From: Neobacillus driksii
GTDB taxonomy: Bacteria > Bacillota > Bacilli > Bacillales > Cytobacillaceae
Length of the DNA stretch: 64,000 bases
Reading direction: 5' to 3'
Assembly: GCF_013409995.1 (NCBI RefSeq)
Contig: NZ_JACCBX010000002.1
Span: forward strand, 473,827 to 537,826
Shown here: in pieces, positions 16,571 through 26,041 of the stretch
Layout: each line of letters starts with the position of its first letter
Numbering within the stretch: the first letter of the stretch is position 1
Notes under the pieces: generated by a model
What the model saw: the letters and a program-made list of their open reading frames with translations, nothing else
Told to the model about the DNA's origin: nothing
Databases searched by the model: none
Program-made: the position numbers and the translations under genes

Positions 16571-17995
16571 TCATTTGTTTGAGGAAGCAGCAGAACATCC
16601 CCTTGGCAACATCATTAGTGCCTTGACCCATGGCATTGACCTTTCGTAGCAGTCGCCAATTTGAAGCACTCGACGATCTGTGAATGGTTTTCCAATTAGC
16701 TGCAATCCTACTGGCAGGTTTTCTGTTGTAAAGCCGCAGGCTACGGATAGAGCTGGGAAGCCTAGGATATTTGCTAATGGTGTTTTTCCAAGTGTAAACA
16801 TATTGCTAATTGCCATTTCCGGAACCATCGTACCGATTTCAAACGGTGGCTGGACATTTGTTGGGCCGACTAAGGCATCAATCCCATTCATTTGTTTGAT
16901 TGTTTCTCTGACAAATTGCTCTCTCCTGCGCTGGGCACGAAGGTAGATTGTTGCGGAAATATCACTGCCAAATTCAAAGCGGTATTTCAAATCATCTCCG
17001 TATAGATGACCGTATTTTTTCAATAATGGTTCGTGCACGGAGACAACCTCTGATTGTGCGATTGCCTTTAAGGCGTTAAGGGCTTCATCTATTCCTGGTA
17101 AATCAATCGGAATGATTTCAGCGCCAAGTGATTCTAGCTGACGGAAGGCTTGTTCAATCACCCATTTCACATCAGCATCAATCCCGGAAAACATGTATGG
17201 CTCATAGAATCCTAGCCTAACACCCTTTAAGTCGCCTAAGGAGTCAAATCGAACAGGAACATTCCTTTTAACAGATGCCGGATCTTTCACATCATGCCCT
17301 CTCATGACCTCAAGCATGATGGCCGCATCCTGAACCGTTCTTGCCATCGGCCCTACATGATCCAATGACCAGCTGAACGGTAGACACCCGCGTCTGCTAA
17401 CGACTCCATAGGTTGGCTTGAACCCGACTGTGCCACACATCGCAGTCGGTAGTCGAATGGACCCAGCTGTATCTGTGCCTACCGCACCAAAGGCCATTCC
17501 TGTTGCGGTTGCCACTGCTGAGCCGCCGCTTGAGCCGCCTGGAATTCTAGTGACATTCCAAGGGTTCTTGGTGCTTCCATAATGAGGATTTTCCGTCGTT
17601 GCCCCCATGGCAAACTCATGCAGATTAGCCTTGCCGATGATAACGGCTCCAGCCTCTCTTAGCTTTTGAACAGCTGCCGCATCCTCAGAAGGAATCCAGT
17701 CTTCAAAAATTTTCGAGCCGCCAGTCGTTTTTACACCCTTCGTTTTTAAAATGTCTTTGACAGCAATTGGAATTCCGTGCAACGGCCCCCGCACTACATT
17801 ATTCAGTAATTCCTCTTCCAATTGCCTCGCCTGAGCCAGGGCTTCTTCTTCCATGACAGTAATAAACGCATTAACTCTTGGCTCATACTCGTGAATTTGG
17901 TTTAATGTCATTTGCGTCAACTCAACCGGTGAAATCCGTTTATTTCTAATCGCGGCCCCTGCAGTTTCAATTGTTTCGAAAAGGAATTGATTCAT
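16571..17995 (-). CDS. Amidase signature family protein
   Basis: A 474-residue amidase. The Ser-cisSer-Lys triad is visible: Lys in GIPIAVKDILKTKGV, cis-Ser in PGGSSGGSAVATATG and the nucleophile in GAVGTDTAGSIRLP. I start at ATG 17995 because GAGGAG lies seven bases upstream; ATG 18010 lacks this. Its place in an aromatic operon suggests hydrolysis of an aromatic amide or an amino-substituted pathway intermediate. The family is too broad to name the substrate. Confidence 0.83.
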   Translation of the reverse strand: MNQFLFETIETAGAAIRNKRISPVELTQMTLNQIHEYEPRVNAFITVMEEEALAQARQLEEELLNNVVRGPLHGIPIAVKDILKTKGVKTTGGSKIFEDWIPSEDAAAVQKLREAGAVIIGKANLHEFAMGATTENPHYGSTKNPWNVTRIPGGSSGGSAVATATGMAFGAVGTDTAGSIRLPTAMCGTVGFKPTYGVVSRRGCLPFSWSLDHVGPMARTVQDAAIMLEVMRGHDVKDPASVKRNVPVRFDSLGDLKGVRLGFYEPYMFSGIDADVKWVIEQAFRQLESLGAEIIPIDLPGIDEALNALKAIAQSEVVSVHEPLLKKYGHLYGDDLKYRFEFGSDISATIYLRAQRRREQFVRETIKQMNGIDALVGPTNVQPPFEIGTMVPEMAISNMFTLGKTPLANILGFPALSVACGFTTENLPVGLQLIGKPFTDRRVLQIGDCYERSMPWVKALMMLPRGCSAASSNK

Positions 17996-18261
17996 GGCTT
18001 GTCTCCTCATAAACTTCTAAATTAAAAGTAAAGGACGGCTCTAATGTTGCTAATTCTAGTTCCTCATCACATAAAATGGTGCGTAGATACTCTTCTAAAG
18101 TCATCAAATCCCTGCTCTCACTTTGATATTCCTACTACTCTATTAAAGGGCTGCGTTTAATAGTATAGATGCCACAATGACCTTTGGAGTACTTGTCCAT
18201 CAACTGATTCATGCTGAATCACACGCACGGACACTATACTATAGAAAAGTGTATGTGCCTT

Positions 18262-18350
18262 GCCCACCCCGACAAGCCCAAGACCAGCCTTGCGGAAAGG
18301 TGTTCTTTACCTTTCTAGGATGATTGGCTTGTGACCTCTAGGGGGTAGGC
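18262..18350 (-). ncRNA. Unidentified structured intergenic element
   Basis: Nested pairing arms occur in the 418-base gap between the oxygenase and amidase genes: 18262-18270 with 18342-18350 (nine pairs), 18272-18278 with 18326-18332 (seven pairs) and 18296-18301 with 18309-18314 (six-pair hairpin). The outer stem is fully paired, including a U-G pair, only if the minus strand is the RNA, which is also the direction of the flanking genes. The segment is far richer in GC than its surroundings. It could be a leader of the amidase, a solo ncRNA, or the remnant of an IS200/IS605-type omega RNA. I do not recognise the family. Confidence 0.45.
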
Positions 18351-18428
18351 GCTGAAACTAGATCACACCACTGGTCATTTAACAATAACTACCCATAACA
18401 CAGCCTATTAAGTTGCTTTATTCAATAT

Positions 18429-19709
18429 TTAAGACTTTACTTTCTGCCCATCCTTTTTATACTGTTCCTCCAAAGGAAAAGCCTCCTGCCAGGACTTTTC
18501 GTTCCTGTCGTAGAGTCCCGCACTGTATAGGTTCTTCAGTGATTCATTGTCTAACTTAAAGTTCTCTGCTCCTTCTTGAAACGCTTTCACCTGTTGAAGC
18601 AATAAGCGGCGCATATGAATAATCGGTAAATCACTTGTTCCTAGATGCTCTTTAGAGCGGTCGACAATCGGCCCCATTGTTTCGGTTGCTGCGTGATCCT
18701 GATTAGCGATTCCTCGGATTCCTGTGAAATTTCCTGTCTTTTGTAGCTCACGGTCCTGTGCATAATCATTCTCAAGACTGATTTGTTTTTTGAAGTGCTC
18801 ATCTAACTTTAAGCCGCGGCGTTCATGATTGGCCTGAGCATCAATTGTACGGTTATGTGAAAATTGGACATCCCAGGACCAAGTGCTGTAGTCATCTCTT
18901 GGAATGAACGCATGCCACATTCCATCCTCACCCTCAAATCTTGGTGGATAAGTATAAAACGGGAAGATATAATGAATTTCCATAAAGGCATTTTCTGTTT
19001 CGTTGCCAATTCCTACGGCTACACAGCGTTTTCCGTAATTGGTATCCTCTACATCTTGTTTGACCGGTGGATTCTTCACAAGCGGATGGTTCGGATCAAT
19101 TCCTAAATCTGTACTTAAAATTCCTTCTCCTGTCTCCTGTTTCCCATGTGCTTTGTGAAGAAACGCCGCATGTACATAATCAAGATCATTTTCCATTACC
19201 TGTGCATAGTTGCATTCCTGCCAAACCCGTTCCGACATCATATATTCATCAGGAAGCCCCATCCAGTAGAATTCAGGAAATTCAGGCTGGCTCTCTTCCG
19301 GTCCCATGTACGTCCAAACGATACCTTTTACCTCCTTCACCGGATAATTTTTGATCTTGATTTTATGTCTAAACTTCGGATCGCCTTCCTCTGACGGAAT
19401 TTCCGTACAATCACCATTCGTATCAAATTTCCAGCCATGATACATACAGCGTAAGCCGCATCCATCATTGATGCCGTAATATAGAGATGTTCCACGGTGC
19501 GGGCAGGCTTCCTCCATTAAGCCGACTTTCCCTTCCGTATCACGAAACGCAATTAATTCCTCCCCGAGCAATTTCACGCGCTGCGGCTTGCCGTCGCTTA
19601 GTAATTCATCTGACTTTAATGCCGGTATCCAATAGCGGCGAAACAACTCACCCATCGGAGTACCAGGCCCTACTCTTGTTAATAAATGATTATCTTGTTT
19701 TGACAACAT
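18429..19709 (-). CDS. Rieske aromatic ring-hydroxylating oxygenase, alpha subunit
   Basis: A 426-residue oxygenase. Residues about 60-110 hold the Rieske cluster ligands CPHRG and CMYHGW; the catalytic domain has the NDLDYVHAAFLH motif supplying the two His ligands for mononuclear iron. The opening (LLTRVGPGTPMGELFRRYWIP) and length match the phthalate 4,5-dioxygenase/phenoxybenzoate dioxygenase/LigX group, whose members dioxygenate or O-demethylate substituted aromatics. It lacks a beta subunit, as usual in that group. It is divergent from the XylR/PucR-like regulator. RBS TAGGAGG. Confidence 0.87.
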   Translation of the reverse strand: MLSKQDNHLLTRVGPGTPMGELFRRYWIPALKSDELLSDGKPQRVKLLGEELIAFRDTEGKVGLMEEACPHRGTSLYYGINDGCGLRCMYHGWKFDTNGDCTEIPSEEGDPKFRHKIKIKNYPVKEVKGIVWTYMGPEESQPEFPEFYWMGLPDEYMMSERVWQECNYAQVMENDLDYVHAAFLHKAHGKQETGEGILSTDLGIDPNHPLVKNPPVKQDVEDTNYGKRCVAVGIGNETENAFMEIHYIFPFYTYPPRFEGEDGMWHAFIPRDDYSTWSWDVQFSHNRTIDAQANHERRGLKLDEHFKKQISLENDYAQDRELQKTGNFTGIRGIANQDHAATETMGPIVDRSKEHLGTSDLPIIHMRRLLLQQVKAFQEGAENFKLDNESLKNLYSAGLYDRNEKSWQEAFPLEEQYKKDGQKVKS

Positions 19710-19932
19710 GTCGATTCCTCCTATTTGTACTTTATTTGTTTTTAGAAAATTTCGATTTTATGTTTATATCTTATTAAATTAGCACCCATTCAAACAATAT
19801 ATTTTTAGGTCGGAAAATTTTCATTTTACAACCGAAACATACAGTTAGAGATAAGTGGTCTGACTCTTTCAAAAATATTGTAAATTATGATAAAGTAGTA
19901 ATAAATGATTATGATTTTCTGGAGGAGGCAAT

Positions 19933-21891
19933 ATGGCCATTAAAGCAAACACCATCACCTTGGGAGATTTATTTGGAATGAACCCTGAGAATGACAACTT
20001 CCTGCAGGCTCATCGAATGTTTATTTCAAGCGCGGATGCCTGGGGAGCTTTAATTAAAGATTTAGTTTTAGCTCTAGGAATTGAAAGAGCCAAACGCTTT
20101 CTATTACGTTATGGATATCAATGCGGAAGGCATGAAGCCTTGATGCTGAAGGAAATGTTTAATTGGGAAAATAAAAGGGAATGGATCATGGGAGGGGTTA
20201 CCATGCATGGCCTTTCCGGACGAACAACATCCGTTCCGATTAAAGTTCATATTGATGCTGAAAATCAGGAATTTGACGTGGAAGGATATTGGAATAATTC
20301 TTATGAGGCCCTACAATATTTGCAGCACTTCCCCACACACTCTGAGCCTGTTTGCTACTTTCTTGAAGGGTATGCAAGCGGTTACTGCAGTACCTCTTTC
20401 GGCCAAAAAGTGGTTTTTAAAGAAGTCGAGTGTATCGGGAAGGGTGATCCATATTGTCACTTTATTGGAAAAACACTAGATCTATGGGAAGATGAAATTT
20501 CACCTGAGTTGGTTGATTATGCACGAGAAGATATTGGGGACGAACTAGATCAAGCACATAAACGAATTGAAAGACAAAGTGAAATTTTAAAACGAGGGAA
20601 TTTGTTAAGTAACCAATTGACACAAATTGTCTTACAGGGAAAAGGACTTGATTCAATTGCCCAGACACTTGGAAGCAGCTTAAAATGTGGAATCGTTATC
20701 TCCAACAAAGATTTCGAAACCCAATCACAATATGGGGATGTATTTGAATATTCCTTAAAAAGCATCATCGAAAAAAAGGAAAATCTTGACTCATCAGACC
20801 AGAAAAAAATAATTGAAATGATCCATCATCGAACCACCATTCAACTCAATACTTTAGATAAACAAGGATTTTCTCATTATCCTTTAATCACTCCAATCAT
20901 AGTACAAAGCCATGTATTTGGTTATATTTCGATTATAAAAAACTCGAAAGAAATGGACGAACTCGAGTCATCTTTTATCGAGCGGGCAGCAAATATTTGT
21001 GCACTTCATATCCTAAATGAAAAAACAGCCATTGATACGGAACATAGAATGAAAGGAGAATTACTAGACGAAGTTCTGCTACAGCCAAAGTTAGATTCTA
21101 ACATAACGAAAAAAATATCTTTTCTAGGCTATAATCTTAACAAACCTCATTATGTGTTTATTTTTCGCTTACAAAATCAATCCTTTGATTTTCAAAGGGA
21201 TGAATTAGTACATGATGAAAAGGAAGTGATTATGAACATCCTTAGAAAATATTCAGCATCTGCAGGAGAAAATATATTAATCTCGAACTCTTTTGGACAG
21301 GTTCAAGCACTTATTTCAGAAGATTTATTGAAGGCTAATAATTGGAGCGAAAAGAAGTTAGGGACATCTATAGTGAAAGAAGTGAAAAATAAATTTCCTT
21401 CATCTCGACTAATAATTGGAATCAGCAACAAATGTTTGAATATAAATGAAGTTCACGATGGTTATAAACAAGCGAAAAAGGCTTTAGAAATTGCTCAAAT
21501 CAACAATGAGAACCAACACGTGTTCCATTTCTCGGCTATTGGACCTATCTCCATTTTATTAGATGCAAGAAATCCACAGGAATTGGAGGACTATGCCAAT
21601 CATATTTTAGGTACGATCTATCAATATGATATTCAGAAATCCGCAGAACTATTAAAAACTCTTTATTTCTATTTATATAATGAATGCAATTTGCATAAAA
21701 CAGCCCGCTTCTTGAACTTATCAATTGGAGGGATGCGTTACCGCCTTGCGAATTTAAAAGAACGATTTAACATCGATATGATGAATGCAACAACGCGTCG
21801 TGAAGTTCAAATGGCCTTAGACATATATGTAGCATTTGGCAAACTGTCTGCCCTCCTTTTGAACCAAGTGGAAGAAGGTTTAGGAGATTGA
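19933..21891 (+). CDS. Aromatic-responsive regulator: XylR_N + V4R + GAF-like + PucR-type HTH
   Basis: A 652-residue regulator. Residues about 5-110 look like the XylR N-terminal aromatic sensor; about 125-190 form a V4R unit (FLEGYASGYCSTSFG and GKGDPYCHFIG, with Cys residues that bind metal in relatives); a coiled linker follows (QAHKRIERQSEIL); about 230-360 are GAF-like; about 370-520 resemble the CdaR/PucR middle domain; the end (LHKTARFLNLSIGGMRYRLANLKERF) is a PucR-type helix-turn-helix. The classical XylR partner, a sigma-54 AAA+ domain, is absent. It faces the Rieske gene across 223 bases and ends in a terminator at 21909, so control of the aromatic genes is likely. Confidence 0.83.
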   Translation: MAIKANTITLGDLFGMNPENDNFLQAHRMFISSADAWGALIKDLVLALGIERAKRFLLRYGYQCGRHEALMLKEMFNWENKREWIMGGVTMHGLSGRTTSVPIKVHIDAENQEFDVEGYWNNSYEALQYLQHFPTHSEPVCYFLEGYASGYCSTSFGQKVVFKEVECIGKGDPYCHFIGKTLDLWEDEISPELVDYAREDIGDELDQAHKRIERQSEILKRGNLLSNQLTQIVLQGKGLDSIAQTLGSSLKCGIVISNKDFETQSQYGDVFEYSLKSIIEKKENLDSSDQKKIIEMIHHRTTIQLNTLDKQGFSHYPLITPIIVQSHVFGYISIIKNSKEMDELESSFIERAANICALHILNEKTAIDTEHRMKGELLDEVLLQPKLDSNITKKISFLGYNLNKPHYVFIFRLQNQSFDFQRDELVHDEKEVIMNILRKYSASAGENILISNSFGQVQALISEDLLKANNWSEKKLGTSIVKEVKNKFPSSRLIIGISNKCLNINEVHDGYKQAKKALEIAQINNENQHVFHFSAIGPISILLDARNPQELEDYANHILGTIYQYDIQKSAELLKTLYFYLYNECNLHKTARFLNLSIGGMRYRLANLKERFNIDMMNATTRREVQMALDIYVAFGKLSALLLNQVEEGLGD

Positions 21892-21908
21892 GATTTACGA
21901 ATTAAATA

Positions 21909-21946
21909 AAGGGACTGACCTAATTGGACAGTCCCTTGCATTTTTT
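21909..21946 (+). terminator. Terminator of the regulator gene
   Basis: AAGGGACTG (21909-21917) and CAGTCCCTT (21929-21937) pair perfectly and are followed by a T run at 21941-21946, 17 bases after the stop codon. Confidence 0.9.
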
Positions 21947-21983
21947 ACCATAACTTAGATACATCCTGATCTCATTACAACGA

Positions 21984-23336
21984 TTATGCTTTTACTTCAT
22001 TTGTAGTATCTAACATCAAACCACCATGGTTGTCTGTGCTTACAGCACCATTTTCATTTGAAAGATTCTTAAGCTTGCTTGTACCGATTAAGCTGGCAAT
22101 AGCAACAAATGCAATATAAAATCCGATCGAATAAATCGTTCCTGTTGCCTGTATTAAATACGTACAAATCATTGGGGCAATGCCTCCTGCAAAGATAGCA
22201 GGGATTTGTGTCCCTAGTGAAGTACCACTATACCGTAACCGGGCTGGAAATGCCTGCGAAGCCAAGGCAGGAAGTGCACCGGTTTGCATACAATGTGGAA
22301 TCATCGAAATTAACATAGCTGCTGTGATCATAGCTGGTATACCTGTATTCACGAATCCAACAAAAACAAATCCCCAGATAAGTGTTGTAGCCGCCCCCAT
22401 CATAAATAGACGTTTAATTCCTATTTTATCTGATAGGTAGCCAAATAATGGAATAAAAATACATAATAAGAAACTTGCAGCTGTATTAACATTAACCATA
22501 TAAGAGGAACTAATATTTACATTATTGATACTGTAATTGATCAAAAAGGTCGTATAAATAGAAAATGGTGCGTTTTCAGATAATTTTGCTAAGCCTGTAT
22601 AAAAAATCTGTTTTGGATGTTGTTTAATCACATCTAAGACCGGCATTTTAGAAACTGCTTCACCTTCTTGAACTTTGCGGAATGACGGTGTTTCAATAAC
22701 TTTTGCTCGAATAATAAGTCCTACAGCTAATAACAATAAACTAGCGATAAATGGAATCCTCCAACCCCATACGTAGAAACGATCGCCTGCAAGAGTGATG
22801 CACAACCCTATGACAGCCGAGGATAGCAACATCCCTATTCCCACTCCTGCATTAGGGACACTTGCCATAAATCCTTGCTGTTTTTTCTTTCCCCATTCCA
22901 TTGATAATAGGATGGATCCTGCCCATTCCCCCCCAACACCAACACCCTGTATTAATCTCATTAAAACTAGCAGAATAGGAGCCCATATTCCAATTGAGTT
23001 ATAGGTTGGAATGAGTCCCATAAAAGCACTGCTCAAACCCATCATCCATAAAGTAACAATCAAAGCGTTCTTCCGGCCAATTCGATCACCAAAATGTCCA
23101 AATATAATCGCTCCTATTGGTCTTGCTAAGAAACCGGTTGCAAAAGTTGCGAATGACAGGATTGTTGCGATAAACGGGTCTGAATTCGGAAAAAACAGTT
23201 TTGGAAAGATTAAGGCAGAAGCAGTTGCATAAAGTGAAAAGTCATACCACTCAATAATCGCACCAGAGGTTGAACCAACTAGAGCCCTTCTCGCCATTTT
23301 TTTGTCTGAAATTTCATTTGCATTCATGCTAGACAT
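21984..23336 (-). CDS. MFS transporter, metabolite:H+ symporter (MHS) family
   Basis: Twelve predicted membrane segments in about 450 residues. The MHS/ShiA-ProP pattern is clear: IIEWYDFSLYATASALIF at the first helix, FGHFGDRIGRKNALI in the 2-3 loop, and a large hydrophilic segment near the middle. Relatives import shikimate, alpha-ketoglutarate or aromatic acids by proton symport. Next to an aromatic cluster, uptake of the aromatic substrate is likely. ATG 23336 lies eight bases after GGAGG; ATG 23339 is also possible. The upstream gap 23337-23779 contains no other gene. Confidence 0.85.
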   Translation of the reverse strand: MSSMNANEISDKKMARRALVGSTSGAIIEWYDFSLYATASALIFPKLFFPNSDPFIATILSFATFATGFLARPIGAIIFGHFGDRIGRKNALIVTLWMMGLSSAFMGLIPTYNSIGIWAPILLVLMRLIQGVGVGGEWAGSILLSMEWGKKKQQGFMASVPNAGVGIGMLLSSAVIGLCITLAGDRFYVWGWRIPFIASLLLLAVGLIIRAKVIETPSFRKVQEGEAVSKMPVLDVIKQHPKQIFYTGLAKLSENAPFSIYTTFLINYSINNVNISSSYMVNVNTAASFLLCIFIPLFGYLSDKIGIKRLFMMGAATTLIWGFVFVGFVNTGIPAMITAAMLISMIPHCMQTGALPALASQAFPARLRYSGTSLGTQIPAIFAGGIAPMICTYLIQATGTIYSIGFYIAFVAIASLIGTSKLKNLSNENGAVSTDNHGGLMLDTTNEVKA

Positions 23337-23719
23337 CATAAACACCTCCGATAGATTCCTACATTTGCAGGCAAGACTGCCATTGCTTACTTACAAGGTC
23401 TTTTCTATTTCTATTACAATAATTTGTACTTCCACCTCTTTCTACTATGAGGATATTATAAACTGATTATAGAATGGATGAGCGATATCTTCTTGTTCAT
23501 TACGTTTGACTACCTCCTAATAATTCCATATAAGTGTAATTTTATCAGATAGCATTAACAATGTTCATCTAAATAACTACTTTTTCTATAAACTAATTGC
23601 ATCTAAATGTGTGGATTTAAGTTTGAGCAGGATCATGCACAAGGAAAAGTTGTAATTACAATATGATTTAAGATAATGAATATTCTATGACACCCAACCA
23701 AAGTTTTGTATTAAGTTAT

Positions 23720-23747
23720 TTTCATATTAGTCTTTCACTGATATAAT
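23720..23747 (+). promoter_or_regulatory. Sigma-A type promoter of the acetyltransferase gene
   Basis: TTTCAT (23720-23725), a 16-base spacer and TATAAT (23742-23747), about 30 bases upstream of the GTG start. Confidence 0.5.
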
Positions 23748-23779
23748 AAACGCCATATTGTAATTTAGGGGTGTCGAAC

Positions 23780-24292
23780 GTGATAAGATTTGCACAAGAA
23801 AAGGACTTACAAAACATTCTAGATATTTATAATGATGCCGTCCTCCATACTACTGCTGTATATACGTATAAAGCTCAAACACTTGAAAGCCGAGAAATAT
23901 GGTTTAAACAAAAAATGGATGAAGGTTTTCCAGTTGTTGTATATGAGTTAGATAATAAGGTAGTTGGCTTTGCTACTTTTGGTCCCTTTAGACCATGGCC
24001 GGCTTACAAATATTCAATCGAACATTCTATTTATGTAGACAGTAATTATCAAAGGAAAGGGATTGCATCTTCTTTATTAAAAGAGATCATCTCAATCGCG
24101 AATGAACGAGAATATAAAACATTAATTGGCGGTATCGATGCTGCAAATGATAAAAGCATTGCCATGCATGAGAAATTTGGTTTCGTCCATGCAGGGACAA
24201 TTAAAAATGCAGGCTATAAATTCAATACCTGGTTGGATTTAGCTTTTTATCAATTGAACTTAGACGGCCCTAATAAACCTATAGAAGAATAA
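23780..24292 (+). CDS. GNAT N-acetyltransferase, phosphinothricin acetyltransferase-like
   Basis: A 170-residue acetyltransferase using acetyl-CoA. It has the layout of the Pat/YwnH/MnaT group: IRFAQEKDLQNILDIYNDAV start, GFATFGPFRPWPAYKYSIEHSIYV, then the pyrophosphate loop YQRKGIASSLL and NDKSIAMHEKFGFVHAGTI. Relatives acetylate L-amino acid analogues such as methionine sulfone or phosphinothricin. I use GTG 23780, six bases after AGGGGTG; GTG 23771 is an alternative. Confidence 0.85.
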   Translation: MIRFAQEKDLQNILDIYNDAVLHTTAVYTYKAQTLESREIWFKQKMDEGFPVVVYELDNKVVGFATFGPFRPWPAYKYSIEHSIYVDSNYQRKGIASSLLKEIISIANEREYKTLIGGIDAANDKSIAMHEKFGFVHAGTIKNAGYKFNTWLDLAFYQLNLDGPNKPIEE

Positions 24293-24303
24293 TGAGTTGA
24301 TTC

Positions 24304-24329
24304 ACCCCCTTAGCCATTGCTTTGGGGGT
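24304..24329. terminator. Hairpin between two convergent genes
   Basis: ACCCCC (24304-24309) and GGGGGT (24324-24329) form a short GC stem in the gap between convergent genes, followed by TATTTT on the plus strand. It also overlaps the stop of the minus-strand gene. Confidence 0.5.
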
Positions 24330-25204
24330 TATTTTGACAGATTTAAATAGTTTTCTTCATTATTATTGATCCACCTAACTATTTCAGCACATACTTTCTC
24401 CGGTTGATCCCATTGGATCATGTGACCCGCCTCCTCAAAAGGAATGATCGTAACGTTTTTTATATCCTTCCTTAATTGAGCAATCCCTTTTTCCCTTGCA
24501 GCATGTAATTCTTCAGGTTCAGTAGCATGTAGTAATAATAATGGTGACTGGATATTTGGATAGGCAGTAGAAAACGGCTCTTCAAAAAAGGCCTTTATAA
24601 TCGATAAAACAGTGAATTTTGAAGCGATTAATTCATACCTTTGGTTGTTCTTGGCAAAAATCGAATTCACCGAATGCTCTATCGATTGATTCCATCGTTT
24701 TGTATATGTACGATACTCATTAAGGACATCTTCCCAGGTATTATATTCAGCATTAGCCATGTAAGATTCCCATCCATTGTAAGCCGTTGAAAATGTCATT
24801 TCCTCCTGAAATTCGGGGAAAGTATAAGCACCATCAAGTAGAATTACTCCCTTGACTTTTTCAGGGAAAAATTTGGCATACTGTAGTGCAACATCTGCGC
24901 CCCACGAATGACCTAGTAGGTAAAATGGCTGGTCTATTAAAGATGTAAAGACCTTTTCATACCATGTGGCGAGGTTGGAAAATAAATAGTCCTCTTCCCT
25001 ATTAAATGATGTGCTTTTCCCATGCCCAGGCTGATCGATTAACAGCAAATGAAAAAATTTTGATAATTGTTGGCTTAGATTTGTGAAACTGTAGGCTGCA
25101 CTGCCAGCTAAGCCATGCAAGCAGACAATCAGTGGTTTTTCTGGGTCTCCCTCCGTATAGTAATTTACCTTTTTCCCGTCCAACTCTAAAATGTAATTCT
25201 TCAT
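24329..25204 (-). CDS. Alpha/beta hydrolase
   Basis: A 291-residue soluble hydrolase. HGLAGSAAYS forms the oxyanion region, LLGHSWGADVAL the nucleophile elbow, and the C-terminal His lies in EEAGHMIQWDQPE; an acidic residue in LLLHATEPEELH completes the presumed triad. This pattern covers esterases, haloperoxidase-like and meta-cleavage product hydrolases, so the substrate cannot be read. It is monocistronic, with RBS AAAGGGAG. Confidence 0.78.
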   Translation of the reverse strand: MKNYILELDGKKVNYYTEGDPEKPLIVCLHGLAGSAAYSFTNLSQQLSKFFHLLLIDQPGHGKSTSFNREEDYLFSNLATWYEKVFTSLIDQPFYLLGHSWGADVALQYAKFFPEKVKGVILLDGAYTFPEFQEEMTFSTAYNGWESYMANAEYNTWEDVLNEYRTYTKRWNQSIEHSVNSIFAKNNQRYELIASKFTVLSIIKAFFEEPFSTAYPNIQSPLLLLHATEPEELHAAREKGIAQLRKDIKNVTIIPFEEAGHMIQWDQPEKVCAEIVRWINNNEENYLNLSK

Positions 25205-25395
25205 TAAGTACTCTCCCTTTAGATTTACCCTAGATTTCTTAAGACTATTTCAACAAAAAGTACAGGAATCCTTCTTCGTTTTATGAAACATTTTCCTTTC
25301 GTTTATGTGGATATACGTATTGGATAGTCCAATCAGGATATAGTAAAAATAAATAAATAGTTCTAAAACAATTGGATAAATGTGGAGGTAACAGC

Positions 25396-26010
25396 ATGGC
25401 TAAGAAAAAGGACAAATTTGCAGTTTATTTAGGAAATATCGCTTCAAATTTAAAAGAAAGTGCTAACTTTTTTGCAGATTATAAATTAAAGAATGTCAGT
25501 GACCTAAAGACTTTTTCAGAAAAAATGAAGGAATATGAAAACAAAGGAGATTCAATGGTTCATGAAGTATTTAAGGATTTACATAATGCTTTTATTACTT
25601 TTATTGAACGTGAGGATATTTTAACTCTTACGATGAGTATGGATGATGTTTTAGATGGTTTAGAGCATACAGCTGCACTATTTGAAATGTATTCGGTGGT
25701 AAATGCAGATGATTATATGCTTAGGTTTGTGGACGCAATTAGAAATTGTGCATCTGAAATTGAAACAGCAATTGAAATGCTGGGAACAAAGAAATTACAG
25801 GACATGAGAGAACATGCAATAAAAATCAAAGATTTAGAATCCAAATGTGATGGGATTTTAAGGGAATCCATCAAGAGTCTTTTTGTAAATGAAAAAGACC
25901 CAATCCGTATTATTCAATATAAGGAAATCTATGAAGAGCTTGAAAATATTGCAGATTACTGTCAATCTGTAGCCAATACATTAGAAACAATCATCATGAA
26001 AAACGCTTAG
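25396..26010 (+). CDS. DUF47 family protein (PhoU-like accessory of Pit)
   Basis: A 204-residue all-helical PhoU-like protein that usually accompanies Pit phosphate transporters. It starts at ATG 25396, six bases after GGAGGT; the upstream in-frame ATG at 25372 has no site. It contains the acid-rich repeats EDILTLTMSMDDVLDGLEHTA and EIYEELENIADYCQSVANT, which bind metal in PhoU-type proteins. It lies 31 bases before the transporter gene and probably forms an operon with it. Confidence 0.87.
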   Translation: MAKKKDKFAVYLGNIASNLKESANFFADYKLKNVSDLKTFSEKMKEYENKGDSMVHEVFKDLHNAFITFIEREDILTLTMSMDDVLDGLEHTAALFEMYSVVNADDYMLRFVDAIRNCASEIETAIEMLGTKKLQDMREHAIKIKDLESKCDGILRESIKSLFVNEKDPIRIIQYKEIYEELENIADYCQSVANTLETIIMKNA

Positions 26011-26041
26011 CTACAGCTGAAATACTCGATTGGAGGTTCTA

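Noticed and set aside
23460..23520. Short leader frame of 14 codons upstream of the MHS transporter gene
   Set aside because: The spacing to GGAGG is poor and nothing in its codons suggests attenuation.
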